Origin: a virus | Length of the DNA stretch: 64,000 nt | Reading direction: 5' to 3' (one strand) | IMG/VR virus record: IMGVR_UViG_3300021378_000014 | Location: 17,417 to 81,416 of that record | Shown: positions 25,204-30,805 of the stretch, piece by piece | Position numbering within the stretch: the first letter of the stretch is position 1 | How the letters are laid out: every line of letters starts with the position of its first letter | The notes under the pieces: generated by a model | The model's database searches: none | Told to the model about the DNA's origin: nothing | Seen by the model: only the letters and a program-made list of their open reading frames with translations | Position numbers and translations under genes: made by a program

Positions 25204-25341
25204 CTAGTAATTGTTTTGTTTTGTTTGTCATTGTATTATGTTTTTCGTCAGTGCTACAATATTATAGCAGACTACCACCCGTAAAGGTACAAGAACTTTA
25301 ACTTGTTTATTGGTAGTTTCGATCAGTTTTTTATGTTAAAA

Positions 25342-25566
25342 TTATTCAGGCAAAAGTATCGTGATATTTACACTTTCTTCCGTAATTGTAACATCAATGT
25401 TGTATTTAGTGAATAATTGTGAGTTCTGTAGTTGTAATCCTAGTATGAATAACAAATCAGTTGCAAAATTATTTGTTACTATCATATTGGAATTGAACAT
25501 ATCACGTATTACAATTACTAGTCGGGCTTCAATAGTACCTTTAGGGTATGCATGGGTTATTTTCAT
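25342..25566 (-). CDS. Hypothetical protein, 74 aa
   Basis: The start is taken at MKITHAYPKG (25566). A small alpha/beta protein (GTIEARLVIVIRDMFNSNMIV... IDVTITEESVNITILLPE). No recognised family. The 138 nt downstream, before the next gene, shows no coding capacity and contains only a weak ACTACCA/TGGTAGT inverted repeat. Confidence 0.5.
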   Translation of the reverse strand: MKITHAYPKGTIEARLVIVIRDMFNSNMIVTNNFATDLLFILGLQLQNSQLFTKYNIDVTITEESVNITILLPE

Positions 25567-25721
25567 GGTATTAGTTTTAGTAGTTATTTTATGTCTTGAG
25601 GTTTGCGATGTATTGCGGAACATTGAAGTTACGCTTTAATAATAAGAGGGTGATGGGTAATAGTATGATTATGGTTAATAAAAAGGGAATTAATATTAGG
25701 GATTTGGGTATGGTTAAGGGG

Positions 25722-25772
25722 AAGAGTACGGAGTACAGGAACACTATCACCTATCCTAATCTCCGTACTCTT
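25722..25772 (-). repeat. Strong inverted repeat (12 bp stem)
   Basis: AAGAGTACGGAG and CTCCGTACTCTT form a perfect 12 bp stem with a 27 nt loop, 12 nt after the stop of the zinc-ribbon gene. There is no T-run on either side, so it is not a standard intrinsic terminator. It may protect the mRNA 3' end or be a processing or binding site. Confidence 0.7.
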
Positions 25773-25784
25773 ACCAATTCACTT

Positions 25785-25901
25785 CTAATTCACTACTGTA
25801 ATTCTTCCGCATTCTGGACATTTGCAATTACCTTTAGGTTCTTTTCTAGTTCTAGTTACAGAACCACACCATTTGCATATCCACAAGTAAGCCTTATTCA
25901 T
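25785..25901 (-). CDS. Zinc ribbon micro-protein, 38 aa
   Basis: The start is at MNKAYLWICKWC (25901), overlapping its paralogue by 8 nt. Residues WICKWCGS...GNCKCPECG provide two CxxC knuckles of a rubredoxin-like or zinc-ribbon fold. The upstream gene encodes a similar ribbon, so this pair arose by tandem duplication. Confidence 0.6.
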   Translation of the reverse strand: MNKAYLWICKWCGSVTRTRKEPKGNCKCPECGRITVVN

Positions 25902-26025
25902 CGCCGATGTAAGTTTCACATCCACATTCGTCACATTCTTTAGTACCTCTTGGTTTAAATAATGTACGATGAATAGCACTACACCATTTACATATCCAGA
26001 AATGAGATTTAAGTTTGTTAAACAT
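25894..26025 (-). CDS. Zinc ribbon micro-protein, 43 aa
   Basis: ATG at 26025 to TAA at 25894. The two knuckles FWICKWCSA and ECDECGCE parallel those in the next gene. It overlaps both neighbours by 8 nt. Such small zinc ribbons in phages often bind host transcription or translation machinery, but no target can be read here. Confidence 0.6.
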   Translation of the reverse strand: MFNKLKSHFWICKWCSAIHRTLFKPRGTKECDECGCETYIGDE

Positions 26026-26311
26026 TGCTTATAGCATTAAAGGTTTCATTAATAGCTTCATACGATCGCTTAATCGTAATCCACGTTCCAACTTCGGTAA
26101 TAGCGTTAAATATATGCTCGCTATTACCATTCATTTCCGTAAGCATATCTACGGCAGTATTCCAGTTCTCTATTAGTTGATTACTATGTGTAATCAAGTT
26201 ATGAACTACATCTCTATTACTATTGGTAGCTACAGTATCTCTGTAAACTACCATTTCTTCTATCAGTAATCTTAGTGTATTAATAGAGAACTGATTAGTT
26301 TCAGTTCTCAT
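26018..26311 (-). CDS. Hypothetical helical protein, 97 aa
   Basis: A helical, Asn/Thr-rich soluble protein without a known motif. It overlaps the zinc-ribbon gene by 8 nt. Two 14 bp direct repeats (26335-26374) lie just upstream of its start and may control it. Confidence 0.5.
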   Translation of the reverse strand: MRTETNQFSINTLRLLIEEMVVYRDTVATNSNRDVVHNLITHSNQLIENWNTAVDMLTEMNGNSEHIFNAITEVGTWITIKRSYEAINETFNAISNV

Positions 26312-26334
26312 AGTTATATATTTAATTTATAGTT

Positions 26335-26374
26335 GTACGATGTTTGCAACTTATTTAATAGTACGATGTTTGCA
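26335..26374. repeat. Two direct repeats of GTACGATGTTTGCA
   Basis: Copies at 26335-26348 and 26361-26374, starts 26 nt apart, immediately upstream of the minus-strand gene starting at 26311. The arrangement suggests an operator or other protein-binding site. Confidence 0.6.
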
Positions 26375-26508
26375 GCTACGTTGGGTAGCAGAAACAATTG
26401 TACATCTAAGTGTGCATTTAAGAACACTTCACATATTAGTAGGTAGTTCTTTATTGAGGTTGCGATTAACAGCATCACGAGTTCAGTTAAGAACGCGTGA
26501 TATTGCTG

Positions 26509-26691
26509 CTATTGAGAGATAAAAACAGATGTTCCTGTGCCAGTATTACCTAAATACACACCAAGTTTACCGTTAGGTAACGTTTCGGTGTATTCTTCAG
26601 AATACTCTACACATACCATATTTGGATGGTTTTGTTTAGCTTCAGCTACTGTATTATATACGTAGTAAGCTTTAGTTGCTGGATAGTACAT
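26509..26691 (-). CDS. Hypothetical protein, 60 aa
   Basis: A small, Tyr- and Glu-rich soluble protein (AYYVYNTVAEAKQNHPNM...). Its layout of a beta strand, then a VAEAK helix, then a beta strand resembles the neighbouring 79 aa protein (VEEAKEAAAKYY), so the two may be distant paralogues. Function is unknown. Confidence 0.5.
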   Translation of the reverse strand: MYYPATKAYYVYNTVAEAKQNHPNMVCVEYSEEYTETLPNGKLGVYLGNTGTGTSVFISQ

Positions 26692-26693
26692 AG

Positions 26694-26933
26694 TTAAAAA
26701 ATTTGGGTATAATCGTGTACAATATAAGTATAACCAAGGCTATTACCTTCTGGCACATTTTCCCAATCCTGATGAAGTAGCTGCTGTACTAGCAGCAGTA
26801 ACTTCAGCGTAATATCGTAATATTTAGCAGCGGCTTCTTTAGCTTCCTCTACAGTTTCAAATTCTCCTACAGGCGCTGACCACGCAATGTGGTTACTTTG
26901 AATTTGATCACTAACTTGAGCTACAGTAAACAT
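26694..26933 (-). CDS. Hypothetical protein, 79 aa, carrying a 42 nt transplanted segment
   Basis: The N-terminal 40 residues are ordinary (EFETVEEAKEAAAKYYD). Residues ~39-52 (ITLKLLLLVQQLL and flanks) are encoded by a 42 nt stretch identical to part of the virion gene at 41669-42661, on the other strand and in another frame. Because 42 is a multiple of three the frame resumes afterwards (DWENVPEGNS...). Function is unknown. The gene lies 3 nt before the 60 aa gene. Confidence 0.55.
   Translation of the reverse strand: MFTVAQVSDQIQSNHIAWSAPVGEFETVEEAKEAAAKYYDITLKLLLLVQQLLHQDWENVPEGNSLGYTYIVHDYTQIF
26777..26818 (-). repeat. 42 nt exact repeat, early-gene copy
   Basis: The minus strand from 26818 reads ACGATATTACGCTGAAGTTA and continues identically to 42088-42129 for 42 nt. 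The flanking bases on both sides differ. Confidence 0.9.
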
Positions 26934-26957
26934 AGTTAATTCATTTAAAAGATTAAT

Positions 26958-26989
26958 AAAAAGGGTAGCAGCCTTACGACTACTACCCC
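26958..26989 (-). terminator. Intrinsic terminator
   Basis: GGGTAG / CTACCC stem extended through the loop, followed on the minus strand by TTTTTATT. It ends the 77 aa gene unit. Confidence 0.8.
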
Positions 26990-27007
26990 TAATTCAAAAT
27001 GTTATCG

Positions 27008-27241
27008 TTAAGCTATTCGTCTAACACTTAACGGCATAATCTTTTCTTTTAGAATCTTCCGATTATAAAGATTATCCGTTTCTTTTTTATTAATACAGCT
27101 AACTTCTACGTTAACTGTATCTTTTTCTTTATCGTAATTAAAGATTTTTTCTACTTTCCAATCACCTATCCCAGATTGGATCATAGAGTGCATATGATGC
27201 ACTTTCATAATAAAAGTTCTTGTTTTCTTTGAATTATTCAT
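27008..27241 (-). CDS. Small basic hypothetical protein, 77 aa
   Basis: The start is at MNNSKKTRTF (27241). A longer frame from 27283 would pass through the preceding terminator. It is a Lys-rich soluble protein (WKVEKIFNYDKEKDTVNVEVSCINKKETDN) with no family recognised. A terminator on each side makes it a single-gene unit. Confidence 0.55.
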   Translation of the reverse strand: MNNSKKTRTFIMKVHHMHSMIQSGIGDWKVEKIFNYDKEKDTVNVEVSCINKKETDNLYNRKILKEKIMPLSVRRIA

Positions 27242-27265
27242 TGTTGTTTTGTTTAAAAGATTAAT

Positions 27266-27296
27266 AAAAAGAGTAGCAGTCATAAGACCACTACTC
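27266..27296 (-). terminator. Intrinsic terminator
   Basis: GAGTAG / CTACTC stem with extended pairing in the loop, followed on the minus strand by TTTTTATT. It lies after the 215 aa gene and is very similar to the terminator at 26958. Confidence 0.85.
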
Positions 27297-27316
27297 CTAA
27301 TTCATTAAATACTAGA

Positions 27317-27964
27317 CTACGGATTTACTTCTTCCAAATCTAGCTCTTCAGCAGGCACTTCTACTTTACTAGCAGATGGTACATTAGATGTAGTCATCAT
27401 GCTAACAAACATCTGTGTTGCTGCATTCTCGGTCATACGGCCAAGTTTACCTGCAACTTCAGCAGACGGAATGTAAGTAAAGCCAGTAATTGAAAGAAAA
27501 GTGCTGGTATAAGTACCAGTAACTTTACGGCCAGCTTTCTTTCCAGTATACGTTTCACCTTCGATATTAAGTTTAACATCAAGAGTAAATCGACCTTGGT
27601 CAATCGCGCCAGTTGTTGCAATACCCATGTGCGAAAAATTAGCGAAACGTGCATTTTTAGCTACAACATCGGCACGTCCAGGTGCTAACAAAATAGTGTC
27701 ATGCTTTTCGCCGACGCACAAGCCACGAGCAAAGGTTTCATCCATATCATCAGGATCAATACCAATAGATACACGTGGCGCACCATTTACCATATTAGGT
27801 ATAATGCCTAATGTAGTAATGCCTACTGTTACTTGTGCAATACCAGTTGGATTGTCAATACGAAACTGCTTTATGTAAGCAGCCAACGCTGCTGCATAAG
27901 TTGCAGCATCTTCATCACTTAAAGCCGCTACTTGGGCTTTAGTAAGAAATTGAAATGTGTTCAT
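27317..27964 (-). CDS. Abundant early protein with acidic C-terminus, 215 aa
   Basis: Starts MNTFQFLTKAQVAALSDEDA, has a compact central domain (GIAQVTVGITTLGIIP...GIDPDDMDETFARGL), and ends EELDLEEVNP. Codon choice (GCT, GGT, CGT and some C-ending codons) is like that of the capsid gene, suggesting high expression. It is the second gene of the minus-strand block, with its own terminator. Together with the genes at 9280 and 10182 it forms a set of abundant acidic-tailed proteins. The role is unknown, with ssDNA binding or host takeover as possibilities. Confidence 0.6.
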   Translation of the reverse strand: MNTFQFLTKAQVAALSDEDAATYAAALAAYIKQFRIDNPTGIAQVTVGITTLGIIPNMVNGAPRVSIGIDPDDMDETFARGLCVGEKHDTILLAPGRADVVAKNARFANFSHMGIATTGAIDQGRFTLDVKLNIEGETYTGKKAGRKVTGTYTSTFLSITGFTYIPSAEVAGKLGRMTENAATQMFVSMMTTSNVPSASKVEVPAEELDLEEVNP

Positions 27965-28042
27965 ACTAAAAGTGTTTAAAGGTTAAAAAGAATATGTCAA
28001 GTATTAGTAGGTGGTTTACGATTAAGGTTACGTCTAAACAGA

Positions 28043-28070
28043 GGAATATTACTATTGCTAGTAATATTCC
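28043..28070. repeat. Perfect inverted repeat, 12 bp arms
   Basis: GGAATATTACTA / TAGTAATATTCC with a 4 nt loop, between the 70 aa gene and the 215 aa gene. It has no U-tract. It sits inside a segment related to 26434-26500. Confidence 0.75.
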
Positions 28071-28076
28071 TTACTG

Positions 28077-28289
28077 TTAGAACTGTTGTACGTCAGTTAA
28101 GAGGCTCGCGCATACTTCAAATATAGCAATGCTATTAGTTATATAAACTAATACAGCAATACCAGATTTAAATTCAGAATGTACTCTTTGGTTTAGTATT
28201 CTAACCGTTGTACCTCTAGCATAATGAGTACCGAGGGGTTTAGTACTAGTTCTGCAAGGTACAATATCGGCAGCTAGGTATCTGCGCAT
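28077..28289 (-). CDS. Hypothetical protein, 70 aa (first gene of minus block)
   Basis: A small, probably beta-rich protein with an SH3-like alternation of strands (YLAADIVPCRTST...GTTVRILNQRV...GIAVLVYI). It is the first ORF of the minus-strand block, facing the 838 nt control region. No family is recognised, and its coding nature rests on position and an uninterrupted frame. Confidence 0.5.
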   Translation of the reverse strand: MRRYLAADIVPCRTSTKPLGTHYARGTTVRILNQRVHSEFKSGIAVLVYITNSIAIFEVCASLLTDVQQF

Positions 28290-28335
28290 TTTTTGTGAGA
28301 ATTGCGGCTGTTTTTACCAACCAGATTGAAAATAA

Positions 28336-28428
28336 GGCACCTAAGAGCTGTTTTGAGCGACTTGAGGCAAGGGCTAAGGTATTAATACCTGTTAGCGTTC
28401 CGTGTCAGCACAACAGCACAAAGGTGCC
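28336..28428 (+). ncRNA. Candidate structured RNA, ~93 nt
   Basis: Outer stem GGCACCT / AGGTGCC (7 bp), second stem GCTGTT / AACAGC (6 bp), then inside three hairpins: CTTG-AGG-CAAG, GCTAAGGTA-TTAA-TACC-TG-TTAGC, and GTG-TCA-CAC-like. It is less AT-rich than its surroundings and lies just upstream of the minus-strand block. It has no open frame. The strand cannot be decided from pairing alone. It could be a small RNA, a leader element, or a folded ssDNA origin structure. Confidence 0.5.
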
Positions 28429-28447
28429 CATTTGAAATGAAAATCGC

Positions 28448-28482
28448 AATCTCGATGCCTATTAGTATAGATGATCGAGATT
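28448..28482. repeat. Hairpin AATCTCGAT / ATCGAGATT
   Basis: A perfect 9 bp stem with a 17 nt loop. An alternative pairing ATTAGT / ACTAAT overlaps its loop, so two conformations are possible. Confidence 0.65.
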
Positions 28483-28754
28483 TAACGACTAATAGTAAAC
28501 AATCAAGCATTGTATTAATACAATACTTGTTAGAATTTAAAATAGAGTGAAGTATCTAAGCATTTGTGAATCTAGTGATAGATTACAACTACTTAGAATT
28601 AATAATAATAAGATGTAGATCACCATTGCCAGGGCAAGGATCAAGACATTTCTACATATTAATTCCCCAAAAAACTTTTGTTAAAGTTGCTATAGGGGAT
28701 ACTTCAACTCCAAACATTAGTAGGGGGTTGATGTTATGGTGGGTCACGACCCCT

Positions 28755-28924
28755 CTGTTAAAACATAACCCAAAAATTTTAAACATAATTTTTTAAAATC
28801 AAATTATAACTAATCTTTAACTTACTGTTAAAACTTCCCTTAAAAAATATACTATAAAAATTTTTAAAACTAATTTCTAACTTAATTTTTTACTTATAGT
28901 TAAACCTACTGTTAAAACATAACC
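28755..28924 (+). repeat. Three direct repeats of CTGTTAAAACATAACC (iteron-like)
   Basis: Copies at 28755-28770, 28825-28840 (with TTCC in place of ATAA) and 28909-28924, spaced 70 and 84 nt in AT-rich DNA. They are candidate binding sites for the RepL-like initiator. Confidence 0.55.
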
Positions 28925-28998
28925 TAATAATCTTACAACTAGTCCAACTATTAATATTCCACATATACCTCCAAACATCACCAAACATACCCTTATTA

Positions 28999-29018
28999 TA
29001 TAACGTTATATAACGTTA
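28999..29018. repeat. Tandem TATAACGTTA palindromes
   Basis: Two adjacent 10 nt units, each containing the palindrome TAACGTTA, at the right side of the AT-rich region. Confidence 0.6.
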
Positions 29019-29073
29019 CAACAAGTCTTAACTTATCTTTTACTCACGATATTCTTACTATATCTTATAATGT

Positions 29074-29085
29074 GTATATTTACAT
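29074..29085 (+). promoter_or_regulatory. Putative promoter -7 box for plus-strand block
   Basis: GTATATTTACAT fits TAnnTTT and matches the box at 11101 (minus strand). It lies 43 nt before the first plus-strand gene. No clear TTG -33 element is seen. Confidence 0.35.
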
Positions 29086-29127
29086 AGAAAATAATCTACA
29101 ATTAATTTTACAACTAAAAACTAAACA

Positions 29128-29547
29128 ATGAATTTTGATAGAGTTGATGATAAACTAATTATTAAAATGCAAGAACGGTTAAATCAAAACCGGCTAGTAC
29201 CTTTGAGTGTAGAACAAATTAAAGCAGTAATACGAGGACAAAGTGCTTCTATAAAAGCTGCTATTGAAATAGGAGTACCTATTCGTTTATTGTATACTGG
29301 TAGTTTTACTTTAAAACCTGCAGTACTATTAAGACAAAATCAAGGAAGAACTTTTACGGGAATTACTGATGATTTAAATTTAATGGAAGATAAGAAAGTA
29401 AGTAAAAAACTAACGGCCTCTAAAGCTGAAGAATTAACTAGACTAGAAGGAGTACTTAAATATAAATATACAGTTGCTCCTGAAGCTAAATCAAGTTTCT
29501 TATCTGAACTTAATAAAAACAAGTCTATTACTCAACGTAGAAACTAA
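29128..29547 (+). CDS. Hypothetical protein, 139 aa (first gene of plus block)
   Basis: A soluble basic protein with an N-terminal helical region (RVDDKLIIKMQERLNQNRLVPLSVEQIKAVIRGQ) and a Lys/Ser-rich C-terminus (KKVSKKLTASKAEELTRLEG). The composition fits a nucleic-acid-binding protein, but no known domain is visible. It is the first gene of the plus-strand block and may be early, as a separate host-type promoter follows it. Confidence 0.55.
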   Translation: MNFDRVDDKLIIKMQERLNQNRLVPLSVEQIKAVIRGQSASIKAAIEIGVPIRLLYTGSFTLKPAVLLRQNQGRTFTGITDDLNLMEDKKVSKKLTASKAEELTRLEGVLKYKYTVAPEAKSSFLSELNKNKSITQRRN

Positions 29548-29554
29548 TAATAAC

Positions 29555-29585
29555 TTGCATTATATACTAGAACACCTTATCTTTG
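29555..29585 (+). promoter_or_regulatory. Bacteroidota-type promoter
   Basis: TTG (29555-29557), 20 nt spacer, TATCTTTG (29578-29585) matches the host primary sigma consensus TTG / TAnnTTTG. It lies 55 nt before the ATG of the 68 aa gene. Confidence 0.65.
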
Positions 29586-29640
29586 TACTATACTTAACGA
29601 ATTAAGTATTTAATCTTTTAAATCAAAATTGATATGTGTT

Positions 29641-29847
29641 ATGAAAACTTTGCAAATTACAGATTGTATTTTTAATCGTTATTCTGGTTTTTACGTCCAG
29701 AATAAGGGTGTATCACCAAATGACGCTTATAAGTTTGTAATGAACGCTAGGCTTCGTAATATAAATGATTTCAATATTGCTCGAATGGTTAAAGTGCAAG
29801 TTGGTGATAGTATAGAATCTTTATTGAATCTACTTACTAAAGTATAA
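29641..29847 (+). CDS. Hypothetical protein, 68 aa
   Basis: The start is taken at MKTLQITD (29641). A small helical protein (SPNDAYKFVMNARLRNINDFNIARMVKVQ). It lies directly downstream of the best host-type promoter in the window and 9 nt before the coiled-coil gene. Function is unknown. Confidence 0.5.
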   Translation: MKTLQITDCIFNRYSGFYVQNKGVSPNDAYKFVMNARLRNINDFNIARMVKVQVGDSIESLLNLLTKV

Positions 29848-29856
29848 CTACTACAA

Positions 29857-30549
29857 ATGAAACTATTTAAAGTTGATGTACTACAAGGAACAATAGAGTT
29901 CCTGGAGAATGAGTTTGGGGCCATACGAGAATTTAAAGCGGTAATGTCAAAACTGCGAAAGGTACAAGGCGACTCACAAGGTCGGTACAAGTTGCAGAAC
30001 AAACGAGAACTACTATATATATTCTTTATGGCCGACTGGACTGGAGCTAATCCTTATCATAGTTTAACTGAAGTAGAACGGCATCATAAAGCTGTTGAGG
30101 CTGCTGGGTTAGAACGTGGTTATGTTCCTGATGAGATAGTTCTTGATGCTTGTAATAAGTATATTGAACTACAGCAAGAAATGTCACCTACTACTAAGAT
30201 TCTTGTTTCTCTTAAACGTAATATGCAACAAAGTAGTAATTACTTTGAAGGACTTGCTGAAGAGAATGAAAAACTTATTAATGTTAAGAAAAGTTTAACT
30301 CTTGAATTAGGAGGACAAACTGATGCAACATTATTAGAAAGTATTAGTGAGATTAATAAGATGTTACAAAGTAATATCTCTGCTGCTCAAAAATTTACAG
30401 TTAGTCTTGAACAAGCTATTGAAAAAATAGATAAACTTCAAGATAAAGCTAGATTTGAAATGACTAATAGCCGTCGGATAACTGGCGGTGGTGATTTGAA
30501 CAATAGAGAACTTCCCAGTAATAGAGAAGATATTTCGGGTAATAGATAA
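29857..30549 (+). CDS. Helical coiled-coil protein; small-terminase candidate by position
   Basis: 230 aa. The N-terminal ~85 residues are globular (FLENEFGAIREFKAVMSKLR...YIFFMADWTGANPY). The rest is a long coiled coil (~100-210) with a Ser/Arg/Asn-rich tail. A DNA-binding N-terminus plus a helical oligomerisation stalk upstream of the large terminase is how small terminase subunits look, but nothing more specific is seen. Copy 8 of the dispersed hairpin encodes part of the C-terminal tail (LPSNRED). Confidence 0.5.
   Translation: MKLFKVDVLQGTIEFLENEFGAIREFKAVMSKLRKVQGDSQGRYKLQNKRELLYIFFMADWTGANPYHSLTEVERHHKAVEAAGLERGYVPDEIVLDACNKYIELQQEMSPTTKILVSLKRNMQQSSNYFEGLAEENEKLINVKKSLTLELGGQTDATLLESISEINKMLQSNISAAQKFTVSLEQAIEKIDKLQDKARFEMTNSRRITGGGDLNNRELPSNREDISGNR
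30510..30529 (+). repeat. Dispersed hairpin motif, copy 8
   Basis: ACTTC-CCAGTAATAGA-GAAG at the end of the coiled-coil gene, read as LPSNRE. It forms an inverted pair with copy 9. Confidence 0.8.
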
Positions 30550-30567
30550 TGATACTAACCAGTAATA

Positions 30568-30586
30568 TTCCTATTACTGGGAAAGA
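30568..30586 (-). repeat. Dispersed hairpin motif, copy 9 (intergenic)
   Basis: The minus strand reads TCTTTCCCAGTAATAGGAA, in the gap 30550-30625. Together with CCAGTAAT at 30559-30566 it also makes a 22 nt imperfect palindrome. Confidence 0.8.
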
Positions 30587-30625
30587 TTTCTTAACTTTAA
30601 TTATTAATTAATTAAATTAGAACTC

Positions 30626-30799
30626 ATGAAAGGCGATAAAAAGAAACAACTAATACCACAAACAACTAGAACTAAAGCAGTACGAGAAGTTGAAGAGGCA
30701 ATTAGAGATAATAAGATAAGTAAACAATTTGTTAAAGATCACCTTTGTTCTGATCCTAATTGTAAAACTTGTAACGCTTTTCGTGCAGTAATAAAATAA
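30626..30799 (+). CDS. Small Cys-motif protein, 57 aa
   Basis: ATG at 30626 to TAA at 30799. A basic helix (TRTKAVREVEEAIRDNKISKQF) is followed by a knuckle DHLCSDPNCKTC. It resembles the small zinc-binding proteins on the opposite block, but is not a clear paralogue. It ends 6 nt before the nuclease gene. Confidence 0.5.
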   Translation: MKGDKKKQLIPQTTRTKAVREVEEAIRDNKISKQFVKDHLCSDPNCKTCNAFRAVIK

Positions 30800-30805
30800 T
30801 GAATT

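Larger units (their letters stand above)
28290..29127. other. Divergent intergenic control region; candidate replication origin
   Basis: 838 nt separate the two strand blocks and contain no convincing gene. In order it holds a multi-stem RNA candidate (28336-28428), a 9 bp hairpin (28448-28482), the palindrome ATTGTATTAATACAAT (28508-28523), three CTGTTAAAAC repeats (28755-28924), very AT-rich sequence, a double TATAACGTTA (28999-29018) and a promoter-like box (29074-29085). Repeats plus an AT-rich unwinding-like segment at the point of strand switch are the usual layout of a phage origin, which I infer here. Confidence 0.55.

Noticed and set aside
25361-25943. Plus-strand ORFs of 92 and 115 codons
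   Set aside because: They run antisense to several minus-strand genes and across the 12 bp inverted repeat; the minus-strand frames have overlaps and zinc motifs that support them.
26314-26522. A 53-codon minus-strand ORF (26314-26475) and a 60-codon plus-strand ORF (26340-26522) in the same gap
   Set aside because: Both include the direct repeats and the duplicated non-coding segment, and neither has coupling or motif support. The minus one remains a weak possibility.
28566-28796. 76-codon plus-strand ORF in the divergent region
   Set aside because: It overlaps repeats and palindromes, has atypical composition, no promoter or partner gene, and reads as a chance open frame.
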